Part shown: in pieces, positions 23,101 through 37,900 of the stretch
Layout of the letters: each line of letters starts with the position of its first letter
Position numbering within the stretch: position 1 is the stretch's first letter
The notes under the pieces: generated by a model
Database searches by the model: none
What the model was told of the DNA's origin: nothing
The model's input: the letters and a program-made list of their open reading frames with translations, nothing else
Position numbers and translations under genes: made by a program
Assembly: GCA_028622995.1 (NCBI GenBank)
Contig: JAJQJQ010000076.1
Span: forward strand, 186,001-250,000
Direction: 5' to 3'
Source: Panagrolaimus kolymaensis
Taxonomy: Eukaryota > Nematoda > Chromadorea > Rhabditida > Panagrolaimidae
DNA: 64,000 nucleotides

Positions 23101-25234
23101 TGATAAGACTTCTGTAGCCTGAAAATAAATTCACAAGCTTTTGTCATGTTCTTTGGTTTATTTACACCTGATAAAAGTAAAAAACTTTTCTGTAGGATCT
23201 CCAAAACTTTTCTCTCTCGTTTAATTTTTTTCGTAATTTTGCCCTTTAATGATTTTGATTAAAAATACTTTTATAGTCTCATTTTCTCTCAAATTACTTT
23301 TAATTTTACTTTTATTTCCTTATATTAATTAATTAATAAAAAATTATAGTATTTCAAACATAAATATTCTAAAATAGATAGCAAAAAACTACCAAATTTG
23401 TTAGTTAAAAAAATATGTTTCCTCCTTTTTTGGCAGTGATGTCGTCAAGATTTTTTGTTGTTTGTTATTTTTTTGTCTTTTTTTACTAATTTTTCAAGTG
23501 CTGCTATTGCCCTTTCTTTTCTTTCTCTTCCTTTTTTGAGTTTTGTGTTAGAAATGCTTTATTAGTTAGTAGTTACAACACTCTTTTCAACATATATTTG
23601 CTTACTATCACTCACTCTTGTAGTTTTTAAGGACACGACGACTATATGTTCCTCCTCTTTCTTTTTTGTAATAGGAATGTATCTTTTCGATAATTTATGT
23701 CCCATAGGAATTTGAATGAGTATATCATTGAAATGTATGTATATTTTTATTTTTTCATTTTCTTAGAATAGATTTCTTTTTTTTGTGTGTACATTTTTTG
23801 AATGTCAATAACTTAGAGATTTCGATTTTGCCAAAATTATTAGCAAACTTTTTTTTTATTGTTGTCGCCATATTTGTTTTTTAACTTCTTCATTTTTTTG
23901 TTTTTTTGAGTAGGAGTAAAAAATCCATGCATTCCTAAAAAAATAAAAAAATAAAAGTTTGCAGCAGCTAACAAAGTTAAGAAAAAGAAAAAAAAGTTAG
24001 TTGAAGAGGCAACAAGAAATACGCAGCTTCTTGATTTTTTTTCTCCTTCGTTTTTTTTTTTGGCTAAAAAGTATGGAAGAAAGAAGGCATATACTTCTTT
24101 AATTGAAGTAAGTAAAAAAAAGAGAGAATAAGATGTTCCTTTCTTTCGTTAGAAGCAACATAAAAAACCTTATTGAGCCAAACTTTTTTTATGTTTATTG
24201 ACAGCTAACTTTTTTTTGCTTTTTATTAACATTCAATAAAAATATTATTTTTTCTTACCATCATCATTTTTTTTATTTCTTCGAATTTCTTAGACCTAAC
24301 TATTTTCGCGCAAAAAAGAAAGAAACGAAAAGGCTTAATTACCATGATTAAGGAGGAGAATATGTTTTTTTAAAAGATGATAGAACAAGAAAAAAAGGCG
24401 GAACTTCTACCTCCTACTTTATTTTCCATTTTTCTTGTTATCCCGTTTTTATTTATTTTGATGATCAAAATTTTGATGCTTTAATTTGACATGCTTTTCA
24501 TTTTTGTGTCCTTGTCTCTTTCATTTTCGAATACCATATTTTCGCTTTTTTTCTGTAAAATTTTATATAGTAATTTTTAATAACTATGTATGTTTTAAAA
24601 AATATTAACACAACCCCCGCATTTTATTTTAATTTTATTTGACTTTCATTTTTTTATTCCTTCCCGGATTTTTTAGAAGATGAAAGATTGTAAAAAGAAA
24701 AATAGTTTGCAAGTGACATAATAATTTTAGCCAACAAACACCAAAACTAAAAAAAATATATTCTTCTTCTTTTTTTGGTGTACTTTTTTCTTTAAAAATA
24801 AAGCAAACAAGTTTGTTGTTTTTTTTAAATTCAAGTAGTAAAAAGATAAGGAACCATGTTTTTTTACGCACACGATGCTCAAAACATAAACTTTTATTTT
24901 TTTCAGCAACCTAGCCCCTATTAGAGATTGATAACTTTTATGAATTAATTTTATTAAAAAAATTGCAGACTTCCGTGCTTTATTTAAAAGTTGCTTTGTG
25001 TGTCGTCTTCGTTTTATTTTTTGTTTAATAATTGGTACATTAAAAATTGTGAAAAAAAAGAAGTTAATTCATTCTTTATTCATTTTTAGAGAGTATTATT
25101 TATTTAATTTTTTAAGTGCAAAAAAATTTATTTCCATTTATATGGCATAATCTACTACTCTTCATTTTTAATTTTGAGTCTTTTTACTTTTTATTATAAT
25201 TATTTGAAAAAGCGGGTTTATATTACAACGAACG
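20187..25234. other. Gene-free region of about 5 kb upstream of the GPCR gene
   Basis: Nothing convincing is coded on either strand; the longest open frames (for example 21655-22008) are made of Phe/Leu/Lys runs from T and A tracts. Short TTAGTTAG-like repeats occur near 22755-22775, and GAA-rich runs near 21425-21440. It probably contains the promoter and enhancers of the GPCR and of the small LRRNT-like gene. Confidence 0.55.
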
Positions 25235-27786
25235 ATGGAATTAGACCCACTTCCAGAATGCTTAAATCATAGCTTATGTCGAGAAATACATATTAGAGCT
25301 CAAGTAAGTAAAAATTTTGTCAAACTCCAATTTTTTTTGGAAGATATATTATTTTAATTTTTCATTTAGGTGCCTTTAGAATTTGCTTTATATTTATATG
25401 GATATTTTATGCCTTTTATTGTTGCTGTTACAGTTGCAAGTAATTCATTTATTGTATTAGTTTTATCTCATCGAAATTTACGAACTCCAACAAATATTGT
25501 TTTACTAGCAATGGCTGTGACAGAATTACTCACTGGATTGTCTTGTTTGCCATGGCTGCTGTATTATTATACTTTTGATGGTAAGAATTGCATATTTATT
25601 TTTGTCACCTGACAATAAAATTAAAATAAATGTTTATTATTTATGAATTCCATCGTAGTTAGAATTAAAATTCAGATGCATTTTTCTAATATTAAATTGT
25701 AATTTCATAGTAAAAAAGTAAAAGTTTACCCCACAATTAAAATTTAACAAGATCTTTAAATTTTCTAAGAAAAATAGAGGTGTGTGATGCTGGAAAGTCT
25801 TTTGACATTTTTTGTATTCCCAAAGCAGTTTTTCTGACTTTTCAGAACAAATGAGATTTTTAGCTTCCGTGTTTAAAAGTACTTTTTTACTAATAATTTT
25901 TTGTTGTAGGCTATAAAACTGATGAACAATATGGTTTACCATCATTTTGGTGTACAATGTTTCCATATATGGCTTCAATATTGCCATCAATATTCCATAC
26001 AGCAGCCATTTGGTTAACTGTGTATTTAGCAGTTCAACGATATATTTACATTTGTGTGCCAAAACTTGTAAGAAGTTATTGTACGATTCAACGAAGTAAA
26101 CACGTTAGTTTTTATTATTATTATTATTTCTAATTCTTAAAAATATGAATCATCATTTTGTAGAAGCTTAAAAGATTTAAAGATTTTTAATCATTTTTAA
26201 GTATTATTTTTTTATTTTTTTAAGGCCATTGCACTAATATGTATTACATCGGGATGGATTTATGCACCGGAATTATTTGCCACCTATAATTTATCGTATA
26301 CTTCCGTTCATCCAATTACTAATGGTTCGTTGGATTTTGTTTTTTATTTTGTACTCTTGAGTGAAAAAAAACACACAAACACTTAAACTTTAGTTTTTAA
26401 GATGATAATTACTTTATTTTCTGTATGTATATTTTTTAGATATTCGAAGAATATGCCTTCGAGTAAAGACTTCATTTATTCAGTTAGTTGGAAGTAATAT
26501 ATATTACTATATTATTTACGCTTTACATACCCTGATTAGTCATACAGTACCATGCATTTTATTGGTAATATTTACTTGGCGATTAATTGTTGCAATGAGA
26601 GAAGCAGATCGTCGACATGCATATCTTACTTCAAATTCCACTTCAAAAAGGCGATTTACTCTCACAGATTCTCCTCCTCCACTATCAAAAAGTCCAAATG
26701 GTGATGGACCATCCCAACAACAAGAATTTTCAAGTTCTTCATTAAGAAATTTTAAGCGAGCTTCGCGATTACGTGGAAGCATGAATGAATCTCGTCGAAT
26801 TCAAGGAATCAAACAAGTAAGTGTTTTTTGTTGTTTTTTATTCGACTTCTAAGATTAATCCATACTATTATCGCTTTTTTTGAGCTTCTTGACTTAATTC
26901 TTTGACCTTAAAAAATATAAATAAGAAGTTATTTATATTATATTTTTTTGATATAAATAATTTTGAAATAATAAAAAGGAGATGGCATGGGTTATTTTGT
27001 TTACAAAAAATGACTTTTTTGAAGCAAAGACTAAAAAATGGACGTCATAGTCCGAGTCAAAAAAAAAATGAAAAATGCAGCAGACAGCTTTTTATTATAA
27101 TAGACTTTATTTTTATTTTTAGAATACTCGAATGTTATTGGTTGTGATAATTCTATTTTTAATAACAGAAATTCCGGCAGCAATGATTTTTTCTTTACAT
27201 GTTAGCACTGTTGCCCTTCAAATAACTTTCATTCAACAGCATTATCATTTACTTAATAAATTATTAATTATCAGGTGCGTAAAATAAAATTAAAATAAAA
27301 AATGAATTTTGACTTCAAAATTAAAAAATTTGTTGCCTTTTTTTAGAAATGTTTTAATTGTTATGTCTTATCCATTTCGATTTGCAATATATTGTGGAAT
27401 GTCTCAACAATTTCGAGAGGTTGTTCGATCAATGTTAACTGAAAAAGTTTTCTTTCCATGCGATAAAAAAGCCAAAGATTTTGGACGTCCAGGTCGCCCT
27501 CAACGACCTACAATTGATACAACGCAATTTAGTGATGAACGAAAGTATGTAACTTTTTTTTTTTCACACCTCCTTTTTTAGAGAAGTTTTATTGTTTTTT
27601 TCCCATGGTTTATGACATATATTTTTTTCCATTTATAGGAATCAATCAGATGGAGGTGAACCATGGAATAAGCAAAGCAGTGTAAACGATAGTGAACGGC
27701 CAAGAGAATCATTCATTCGGGAATCACTTCTTGAAAGTGCCACAGTGCTTCAATCACCAGCAGCGTTTAGTTTAATTAAAGACTAA
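25235..27786 (+). CDS. Sex-peptide-receptor-like neuropeptide GPCR (SPRR / myoinhibitory-peptide receptor family)
   Basis: Exons 25235-25303, 25370-25580, 25910-26103, 26225-26324, 26440-26816, 27123-27274, 27347-27544 and 27639-27786 give 482 aa with seven hydrophobic helices. TM1 and TM2 contain NSFIVLVLSHRNLRTPTNIV and LAMAVTELLTGLSCLPWLLY. The end of TM3 reads WLTVYLAVQRYIYICVPKLV, the QRY variant of DRY that marks the sex-peptide/DMSR-like receptor group. TM7 ends SYPFRFAIYCGMSQQFRE instead of NPxxY. Intracellular loop 3 is long (about 80 residues) and Ser/Arg-rich. The family couples to neuropeptides of the myoinhibitory/allatostatin-B type through Gi/o. Which C. elegans sprr gene it matches is not resolved. 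Polyadenylation signal at 27916-27921. Confidence 0.85.
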
Positions 27787-28978
27787 AAAAACAAACTTTG
27801 TTACTTAAATTATTTTTTTGTCATTTTGCTTGATCTCTTTTATTTACAAATTTTATGGGTATATTTTATTGTTTGTTAATAGCTTTTGTTTGGAAGAAAT
27901 ATTTTTTATTGAAAGAATAAAGTTATAATTGTTTTTTATTTCTTTTTTTGCCACAGATGCATCTGTGATTAAAAACACCCGGAGACAAAAAAAAAGAAAT
28001 CAGATTTTGGATATTAATGCGGAGATCCCTTTAAGCAAAAATAGAAAAAGAAATTAAAGGAACGATTAAAAACATTCAATTCGGCACTTTTTTCCCTTTT
28101 TAGCACCTGCGCAATCGCAGCCGTAGCCCATCTTTTTTTTCATAATGTTTTCTTCCCTTTCTTTTCATAAACATTCTTTTCCTGATTGTCCGAAGACAAA
28201 AAAATGCAAGATCCTTATGTGCATTGCTCATTTTATGGCACGATTGAGAAGAAAAAAATCATTTTTAGGCGGCGCTAAATAGATAGATTATTGCTGCTGC
28301 CTGTTGCTGGTTTGGTTAGTCTAAGGAGAGACATTTGTCTTAAGGTGTTTTATATAAAAAATAAGAGGTTTTGCGCCCTCTTCTTCCAAAACCAAAACCC
28401 ACTGGCACAGCCGCGTTCATTTTTTTTGGAAGAAAAGAGAACAAGAAAAAAACATTGGCCGAGTGACTGCTCATCCTTTGAATATTTTTTGGGCCATTTT
28501 TTATTGTCTTTGCGATTTGCTGCTCTTTAGCCCAAATGGATTTTTGATTAGTCACTGATTAATTTTTTTTCTTCTCCTCACTTTAGATTTTTAAGCGATT
28601 TGCTTATTTTTAAGTTTTTGGCTTTTTCACACATTTTTTTCTCGTTTCTGTTTAACTTTCGTTTTGGTCAAAAAATGTGAAACAAAAGAAAGAAAAGAAT
28701 TGTTTATAAATTGTAACTCTTTTCTGCCAAAAAAAAAGTTACGACTATCCATCCACCAGATGTGCTCCTCTGCCATTCAACATGGCTATTGATCGGATTA
28801 AAGCTATCTTTGGCCCAAATCCTTTCACAGTGATTTTTACAAGATGAAGTTTTCTTTTATTTGTTTCTGTGTCATTCCATCCATTATGCGCGCTAAAAAA
28901 AATTTTCTTCTTCGTTTATATTTTTATAGAAAAAAGAAATTCCAATAACAAATTTGTAATTTTTCAGCAACTCCAAAA
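27787..28978. other. Intergenic region upstream of the laminin alpha gene
   Basis: It holds the GPCR 3'UTR (AATAAA at 27916-27921) and the laminin promoter. TTTTCAG at 28961-28967 is a strong acceptor 11 bases before the laminin ATG and probably a spliced-leader site. No further gene is visible. Confidence 0.6.
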
Positions 28979-31900
28979 ATGCTCAAAACCGGGTTATTGC
29001 TGTTCCTCGGAGCGGCATTAGCCGCCGGTATAGTCTTAGTTCCACCAAATAAAAATTTGGCACTTGGAAGGAAAATTCATGCCACATACACTTGTGGTGA
29101 AGTTAATGGGCAACCCATCCGAGAAATGTTTTGCACCATTGCAGGTAAAATTTAAAAAATCCTATTAAGAATTAAATGGAAGAAGAAAAATATTTTTAGC
29201 AAGTGCCTATTCCCCTCACAACCAATATTCCTACCGAATGACAGAAGATGAAGGCGATAACCCTTTTCGACAAGCAAAAATGGAACAATCTTTTCTTCAG
29301 GTTTGTTTGATTTTATTTTTGGCCAAATATCAAAAAGACCAATATGCAAAGGCATTTTTATGAAAAACAAAACAAAAAACACTCTTTCTAAAGAATTTTG
29401 TGTTTCTTTTATTCAAACAAGAGCCCTCTTTTTATAGAAAAAAACAAACACGCTTCTTTGTAAAAATTTTATTGTAAGCTAATGACATTTTTTTGCAAAC
29501 AAAAAGCTATCAAAAAAATGAAATAAATGTCTAAAAAATTGCTACCGTAAACCAAAAAAAAAATGAGAAAAAGAAAAGCACTACAAATTCAAATCAGAGA
29601 AAAAAATATATAAAAAAAATGATGTTTTTTAAGGGAGGACAAAATTGTGATTTTTGTGAAGCCAATTCTTCTTATGCTCATCCAGCTTCAAATATGGTTG
29701 ATGGAAGTCCATCATGGTGGCAAAGTCCTCCACTTTCCCGGGGAATTCAATACAATGAAGTCAATATCACTATCGATCTTGAACAAGAATTTCATGTTGC
29801 TTATGTTTGGATTCAAATGGCAAATTCTCCTCGTCCTGGCGCATGGATTTTAGAAAGATCCACTGATTTTGGAGTAACTTATACCCCATGGCAATATTTT
29901 GCTGCTTCCCCAGCTGAATGTTCTCGACGCTTTGGAACTGCTTCTTTGAGACCCATCGAATCGGATGATTCCGTAATTTGCACTCATGAATTTTCACAAA
30001 TTCATCCAATGGAAAATGGAGAAATTGTTATCAACTTGCTTGAACATCGTCCAAGCAAAGATAACTTCAGCAATTCACCCACACTTCAAAACTTTGCTCG
30101 AGCAACAAATGTTCGACTTCGACTTATTAAAACTAAAACTCTGCAAGGCCATTTAATGGATCTCAATGAAAACAATGATCCTACTGTAACTCGACGATAT
30201 TATTATGCCGTCAAAGAAATTTATATGGGTGGTCGATGTGTTTGTAATGGCCATGCAGATTCTTGCGATGTCACCGATGTAAATCGACCTCGAACTTGGC
30301 TATGTCGTTGTGATCATAATACTTGCGGGGATAGTTGTGATAAATGTTGTCCAGGATTTGAACAGAAAAAATGGCAAGGCGCTACCGAGGGTCATGAATT
30401 TACTTGTGAACCTTGTAACTGTCATGGACATTCAGGTTCATGCGTTTACGAAGAAGAACTGGATGAAAAAAATTTGTCCCTTGACATTCATGGAAATTAT
30501 AATGGTGGTGGAAGATGTTTGGAATGCCGACATAATACTAAAGGAATAAATTGTAATGAATGCTCGGATGGATTTTATCGACCTGAAGGAAAATATTGGA
30601 ATGAAACCGATGTTTGTCAATCATGTGTTTGTGATCCAACAAAACATAATGGAAAATGCGCTGAAATAACGGGCAAGTGTGAATGTTTGCCTCAATTCAC
30701 AGGAGAAAATTGTGATCAATGCGCCCCTGGCTATTATGATCCACCAACATGCAAGCCATGCCAATGCAACGTTAATGGAACAGATGGAGAAGTTTGTTTA
30801 GCTCCCGATGAACAATGCCCATGCAAAAATAATTTTGCTGGACAATTTTGTGATCAATGTGCTTCTGGATATACTAATATTACCGCTGGTTGCATTGCTT
30901 GCACTTGTGATGATACAGGTTCAAGAAATCAAGAATGTGATAAAATTTCTGGGCAATGTGAATGCAAACAAAATTTTGGTGGAAAATCTTGTGAAACTTG
31001 CGCTAAAGGTTATTACAATCATCCAACTTGTGATTTTTGCGATTGTGATCCAAGTGGAACTGAAGGCGAAGTTTGTGATATCGAAAGTGGACAATGTTTA
31101 TGCAAGCCTGGATTTGCTGGAAAACGATGTGATCAATGTGACGCCAATCACTATGGATATCCTAATTGTCGACCATGCAGCTGCGATAGCTCTGGCTCCA
31201 AAAATACTACATGTAATTTAAAAACTGGAGAATGTCCATGTCATACAAATTTTACTGGACGAACTTGTGATAAATGCGCTGCTGGATTTTATAATTATCC
31301 TAAATGTCTTGCATGTGATTGTGTTTTATCTGGAGCTAAAGGTCTTACGTGTGATAATGATGGACAGGTAAACTTAATCATATTTTAAAAAATAAATTTT
31401 ACCTAAAATTAAAACTTTAGTGTTACTGTAAACAAAATTTTGTTGGAAAACATTGTGATAAATGCAAGCCAAACTTTTACAACTTCCCAATTTGTGAAGA
31501 ATGTAACTGCAATCCAAATGGTGTAGCTGCATCTTTTGCTGGTTGTGATAAAGTTGCCCCAGGCGAACTTTGTACTTGTAAAGACAACGTCATCGGTCGA
31601 ACTTGTAATCAATGTAAACCCACATTTTGGGATTTACAATATTACCATGATAAAGGTTGCGTGGATTGCGCATGTAATATGACTGGCACAGTTTCATTGC
31701 TAAACTTCTGTGACCAACAAACTGGGCAATGTTCATGCAAGCGATATGTTCAAGGACAAAAATGTGATCATTGTGCAGATGGATTTTATCAACTTGGAGT
31801 TAACAATCATGTTGGATGTGAACCTTGCGATTGTGATATTGGAGGTTCTGTTGGACAAATGTGTAATATGAATACTGGACAATGTCGTTGCCGTCCCCGA

Positions 31901-34900
31901 GTTGAAGGAATAAAATGTAACGAAACCATTAAAGACCATTATTTCCCAACTTTATGGCACATGAAGGTAAATTTTAAGTTCGAATTAATTTTTTTTTTAC
32001 TTAAAGCTTTGTTTTTTTAGTATGAAGCTGAGGAAGCCCGACTTCCCGATAAAAACCAAGTTCGATATGCAATTGACGCCGAACAATTCCCTGATTTTTC
32101 ATGGAAAGGTTTCACCGTTTTTTCACCCATTCAAAATAAAATTTACATTGATGTTGATGTTCGAAAATCATCTGTTTACAAATTACTTTTGCATTATTTA
32201 AATCCCACTCCGGTGCCCATAGATCTTGAAATTTCTGTATCTCCTGTTGATACTACTACAGCTGACTTCCAACAAAATGTAACTACAACTTTACCCGTAG
32301 CTGAAGGCCCATCATCAGTGATAATCAATGATCCAACAAAATCGTTTGTGCTTAATCCAGGTCGTTGGAGAATCACCTTTGAAACACAAAAACGGCTATT
32401 TTTGGTAAATTTAAATATTAGGAAAAAAAGATTCTTTAAAAATAAATTTTTTTAGGATTACATAGTTTTACTTCCAGCGGAATATTATGATGCATCAATT
32501 TTATCAGAAAAAGTTTATAAACCATGTTTAGCTAAACAAGATCAAAATGAATTATGCATCGATCTTCTTTATCCTCCACTTCCAACTGCTCAAAGAGTTG
32601 ATACTTCAAACTCAGAAAATTTCCAAAATGTTGATAAAACTGGAAATAAAGAACAATTACCAACTATGAGCGTGGATGATTTACCTGAAACTATTGGACA
32701 AGCAATTTTAGTTGAAAGTGGAAATGCCACAAAGGTGATTGAAATAGAAATCCCTGTACCAGAAGATGGAACATATTATGCCATTTTGGAATATTATAAT
32801 CCCGAACCTTTTAATGCTCCATTAAAAGTTAAAGTAACTCAAAATGAAAATACTGCTGCTGATGGTTTAATTGCATTAAATTATTGCCCTTATGCGTAAG
32901 CTAAATTTATTTTACTAAAAACTTTGACTTCATTTATTTTTTCAGCGGTTTCTGTCGAGAACTTTTAACAGCAGATGGTAAAGCTGCTTTACTTGGTCTT
33001 CAAGCAAGCCCTCCCAATGCTGTTGCAACCATTACCGTTCGACCTGGTCATCATTTTGGCATCGTTGCTATAAATTTGGTTAAAGAAGATAATTGGAATA
33101 ATGATTATTTAAAGCAATATGAAGTATGCATTCGACGAAATGGACAATGCGAAGGCCTTTATTATCCTCCGCCACCAAATTCAATCATCACTGAAGCTGA
33201 AAGTGGAAGAAATGCAAATAATAGCATTTCGGGCGATAAACTTCCATTCAATATTGCTAATGATAAAAGTGTTCAACTTATGTCACTTGATAATGTTCAA
33301 AGCACTTTGGAAATATCGGGAGTGGTTACAGTTCCCGGGCAATATATTTTCCTCATTCATTATTACAACCCTGATAATACACCTTTAAATCTCGATATTA
33401 TGGTTCAAAACGATCGATTTGCTGATGCCGACTTCCAATATTGCCCCACCGTAACTGGATGCAGAACTGTTGTGTTTGATAAACAAACATCAAACAATAA
33501 TCAATTTTATATTGAAGATAAATATTCTTTGATAATTTATTACAATCAAAATCAAAAAGGTCCAATTTACATTGATTCTGTAACAGCCATTCCCCAACAT
33601 TATTTCCGTGAAAGCATCGTCAAGCCACTTCCGATTTACAAATCCAACGAATTTTATGAGCAATGTTCAGCGAATCATTTTGAAAATCATCCTTCAAATG
33701 CTTCAGATTTTTGTCAACAAAAGATTTTCTCTTTAGCCATTGACTTTAATAATGGAGCCCTTTCATGTGGCTGCAATCCACATGGATCAGTGGATTTTTG
33801 TTGTGAAGATTATGGAGGCCAATGTAAATGCAAACAAAATATTATTGGACGCATGTGTGATCGATGCGCTCCAGGACATTATAATTTCCCTAATTGTATG
33901 AAATGCAAATGTGGTCCCAATCAACAATGCGATGAACGAACTGGTCAATGTTTCTGTCCTTTGCATGTTGAAGGAATAAATTGTGATAAATGTGTTCCAT
34001 CTGGATTTGGTTATGATCCACTTATTGGTTGCCAACTTTGTGGTTGTAATCCTTCGGGTTCATACAATGGTGAACTTCGATGTGATGCAAATAATGGCCA
34101 ATGCCTTTGTAAAGCTAATGTCGGTGGTCGCCAATGTGATCGATGCTTACCAGGATATTATGGCTTCCCACATTGTTATCCATGTCAATGTAATATTGAA
34201 GGTACAACAGAAGCCATTTGTGATGAAACTAGCGCTCAATGTATTTGTAAGAAAAATGTCCAGGGAGCTACTTGCGATCAATGTGTAGCTGGAACATTTT
34301 TCCTTCGAGGTGCAGATGCTGATGGTTGTTCAGATTGTTTCTGTTTTGACGTAACCGATCGCTGCACTTCTTCAACTTTACCCGTAAATATTGTAAATTT
34401 CGATGATCAATCTTGGACCACTGATGACCCAACTGGAAAAATTAATGGCTTCCAAGGAGTTATTACTTACGCTTCTTCCGGTGAAGCTCCAGAAAATGTT
34501 TATTTTGTTCATAAAAATATGAATAACAAAGATTATACAACTTCTTATGGCCTTTCAATTTCTTTTATCGTTGCTAGTTTCAAATCGGATGATACTTCCG
34601 ATAAAAGCAATTCAGCTGATGTCAAACTTATTTCTGGAGATAATATTATTGAATATTGGGCTGCTGAACAACCTTATGACCCATCTCAACGTTTCACGGT
34701 TAAAGTTCCATTGCTTCCTGATGTATGGTTACTTCCAACTGGAGAACCAGCTTCTAGAGCAAAAATGATGACAATCCTTAAAAATTTGACTTCCATCGAA
34801 GTTAAAGCTTCATATTATGCAAAACCTATGAAAGCAATCATGGAACAATTTGAAATTGAAGTTGGCGGTGGAAATGTTCCTAGTCCCGTTGTTGCATCAT

Positions 34901-37900
34901 CCGTGGAAGTTTGTCAATGTCCTCCACCATATACTGGAAATTCATGCCAATTTTGTGCATCTGGTTATTATCGAGTAAAATCTGAAAGCTCCTTTGGAAC
35001 TTCTTGCGTTCCATGTAATTGTCATGGACATACTGGAACTTGTGATCCCGATACTGGTATTTGTGAAAATTGCCAACATAATACCGTTGGACAACATTGT
35101 GAAAGTTGTATGGAAGGGTTTTATGGAAATTCCACCACTGGAAGCCCTTATGCTTGTCTTGCATGTGCTTGCCCCCATGCAACACCAACAAATAACTTTG
35201 CTCTTTCTTGTGAAGTTTCTGAAACAGGCATTCTTCAATCATGTAACTGTAAACCTGGATTCACTGGAGATCGATGTGAAATTTGTGATGTTGGATTTTA
35301 TGGTGATCCTCTCACATATGCTGGAACATGTGATCCATGTTTCTGTAACAATAATAACAATTTAACCGAATATGGCTCTTGCAATCCTCAAACGGGTGAT
35401 TGTGCTCAATGCAAATTTAACACCGATGGACAATCATGTCAAATTTGTAAGCCATGGTATTTTGGAGATGCGGTCATGACTAAAAATTGCACTGAATGCT
35501 CTTGTAATCATTGTGGAAGTTATAATTGCGACAATCTTTCTGGTTCATGCAATTGTCAACCTTATGTTGAAGGAGAAAATTGTGATAAATGCGTGGTAAG
35601 AAAAAGAATTTTTTATTTTAACTAAAAATATTAATTTTTTTCTATAATTAAAGGAAAATGCATGGGGTTTTGATTCATGCCAAGGTTGTCGAATGTGTGA
35701 ATGCGGTACAGCAGCTTCCAATGCCCAATGTGATTTAAAAACTGGACAATGTGCTTGCATGCCAGGAGCTGATGGATTGCGATGTGAAAATTGCAAACAT
35801 GGCTTTTGGAATTATGGGCCTGAAGGATGTCAAAGTAAAAAAATATAAAATGAATAAATTTTCGAAAATAATAGTAAAATTTTAGAATGCGATTGTGAAG
35901 CTGATTTATCCATGGGAACTGTTTGTGATGTTCAAACTGGACAATGTCACTGTGAGGAAGGAGCTACAGGATCTCGATGTGATTCATGCCTTGATGGATT
36001 TCTTCGAATTCCAACACTTGGCTGCAGACGTAAGCAAAAATTTTTGCAAATTTCCCTGTTAAAAATATATTTTTAGAATGTGATGAATGTGTATTTGCCC
36101 TTAATACCGAGCTTGATGGCTTGTTCATTACTTCAGAAGCCCTCAATACAACTTTATCAAATGTATCAAGCGTTGCTCTAACTGGTGCTCGACTTCATAA
36201 AATTAATAAAAACATTGAAAAATACAAACCTCAACTTCAACTCATCATCGATCACAAAGATGAAAATTCAGATATGAATAAATTTGCTTCCATGTTTGAA
36301 AAAGCCCTCGATGAAGCATCCAGCATTGATATTCATGCCACTCGCCTTCAAGCTCAACTTCAAAATATGGATGGTTCCCTTAAAAATGCTAGCAATTCAG
36401 TGAAACGATTACAAAGCGATTCCCAAGATCTTTATAGCACCACTAAATGGGTTGTACATGGAATTGAACTTATGTCAAGCGAATTCCAGCGACGCCCTCG
36501 CATTCAAGATAAAGAACATTTTATTGCGGAAGGTGAAAAACTTTTGGATCAAATTAAAAATAGCACATTTGATTCAAAATTAGCACAAATTCAAGAAACA
36601 TTTGATGAAAGTTTAAAACTTCGAGATCAACTCATGAATTGGAAAGTCAATAGCAGCCAACAAAACGATGAAGTTGAAGAACTTAAAAAGCGAATCATGG
36701 ATTTAAAAAATATTAGCAAAGAATTTGAACGAGAACTTCATGGAATTAAAAAAACAACCACCGAAGCTAATAGACTCATAAACAATTTGCCTTTCTTCCA
36801 ATTAAATGCTTTGATTAATGGAATTGAAAAAGATACTCATGCTATTCAAGAATTAATTGATGTTCATGAAGAAAGCAATCGAAAATATGCTGAAATTGAA
36901 AACCAACTTCGCGAACTTAATGATGTTCTTAAACAACACCTCACCGATCTCACTCAAGGCACTGAAAGCATTAAAGCCACAATGGCTCGTCGACGAAGAA
37001 AGAAGCGTTCCATGGAAAAAACCAATGAGCAACTTTTGGAAGATTTGAAGAAAGTTGAACAAAAGGCTAAAGCTTTGATTGGTATTTATGATGCAGCTAA
37101 ACTTGAATCCAAAAACTTCGTGGATGCCACTCATATTTATGAAGATCTCCTCGCAACTTTAGCTGATGCACAAAATTTATCCACTGAAGCCCTTAAAACA
37201 TCCCATGATGCTGGAAATGAAGCTCAAGGACTTTCTGATTCAACTGCCAAACTTTTAGAAAAATCTCAAAAATTATCATCAAATGCAAGTGGAACACTTA
37301 AAAGTGAAGCTAACGATCTCATCGAAAGAAAAAATAAACTTGATGATCGATTAAAAAATCTTGTTGCTAATCTTGAACGTCTTAATTCAACTATTGCTGG
37401 AACTGGAGTTTATTCAGAACAAAAGTTTGAAGATGTTTTGCAACAAATGAATGAGGCTGATGAAAAATTAACTCAAATCAATTCAACCACGAATGAAATA
37501 TCTCCTAAAATTGAAGATCTTTCTGTTCGAGTTAAAACTATGCTTAAAAATGAAAGTGATATTCAATTAGCTTTAACCAGTTCGAAATCAAATTTGGAAA
37601 ATGCAACAAATTTAATTCCATCTGTGGTTGCAAAACTTCAAGCCCTTGATGAACGCCTAAATAACAGCGAAAAAGTTATGAATGAATATTCTGCAAAAAT
37701 TGCAAAATTAAAAGAAAAAATTGCCCTTGCAAGAGATAAAACAAATATGATTAAATTGAGCGCACATTTTGAACCATCAAGTCACTTGGAATTGCCATTA
37801 TGTCAAAAAGCCAATGATGTCTCTCTTTACACCGATATTCGACTCTTCTTCCGAACTCCTCGAAACACTGGAACTCTTTTATATATTGGTAATGAAGATC

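Noticed and set aside
25637..26062. A 141-codon antisense open frame over the GPCR intron and exon 3
   Set aside because: It is the shadow of the GPCR exon on the other strand and matches no family.
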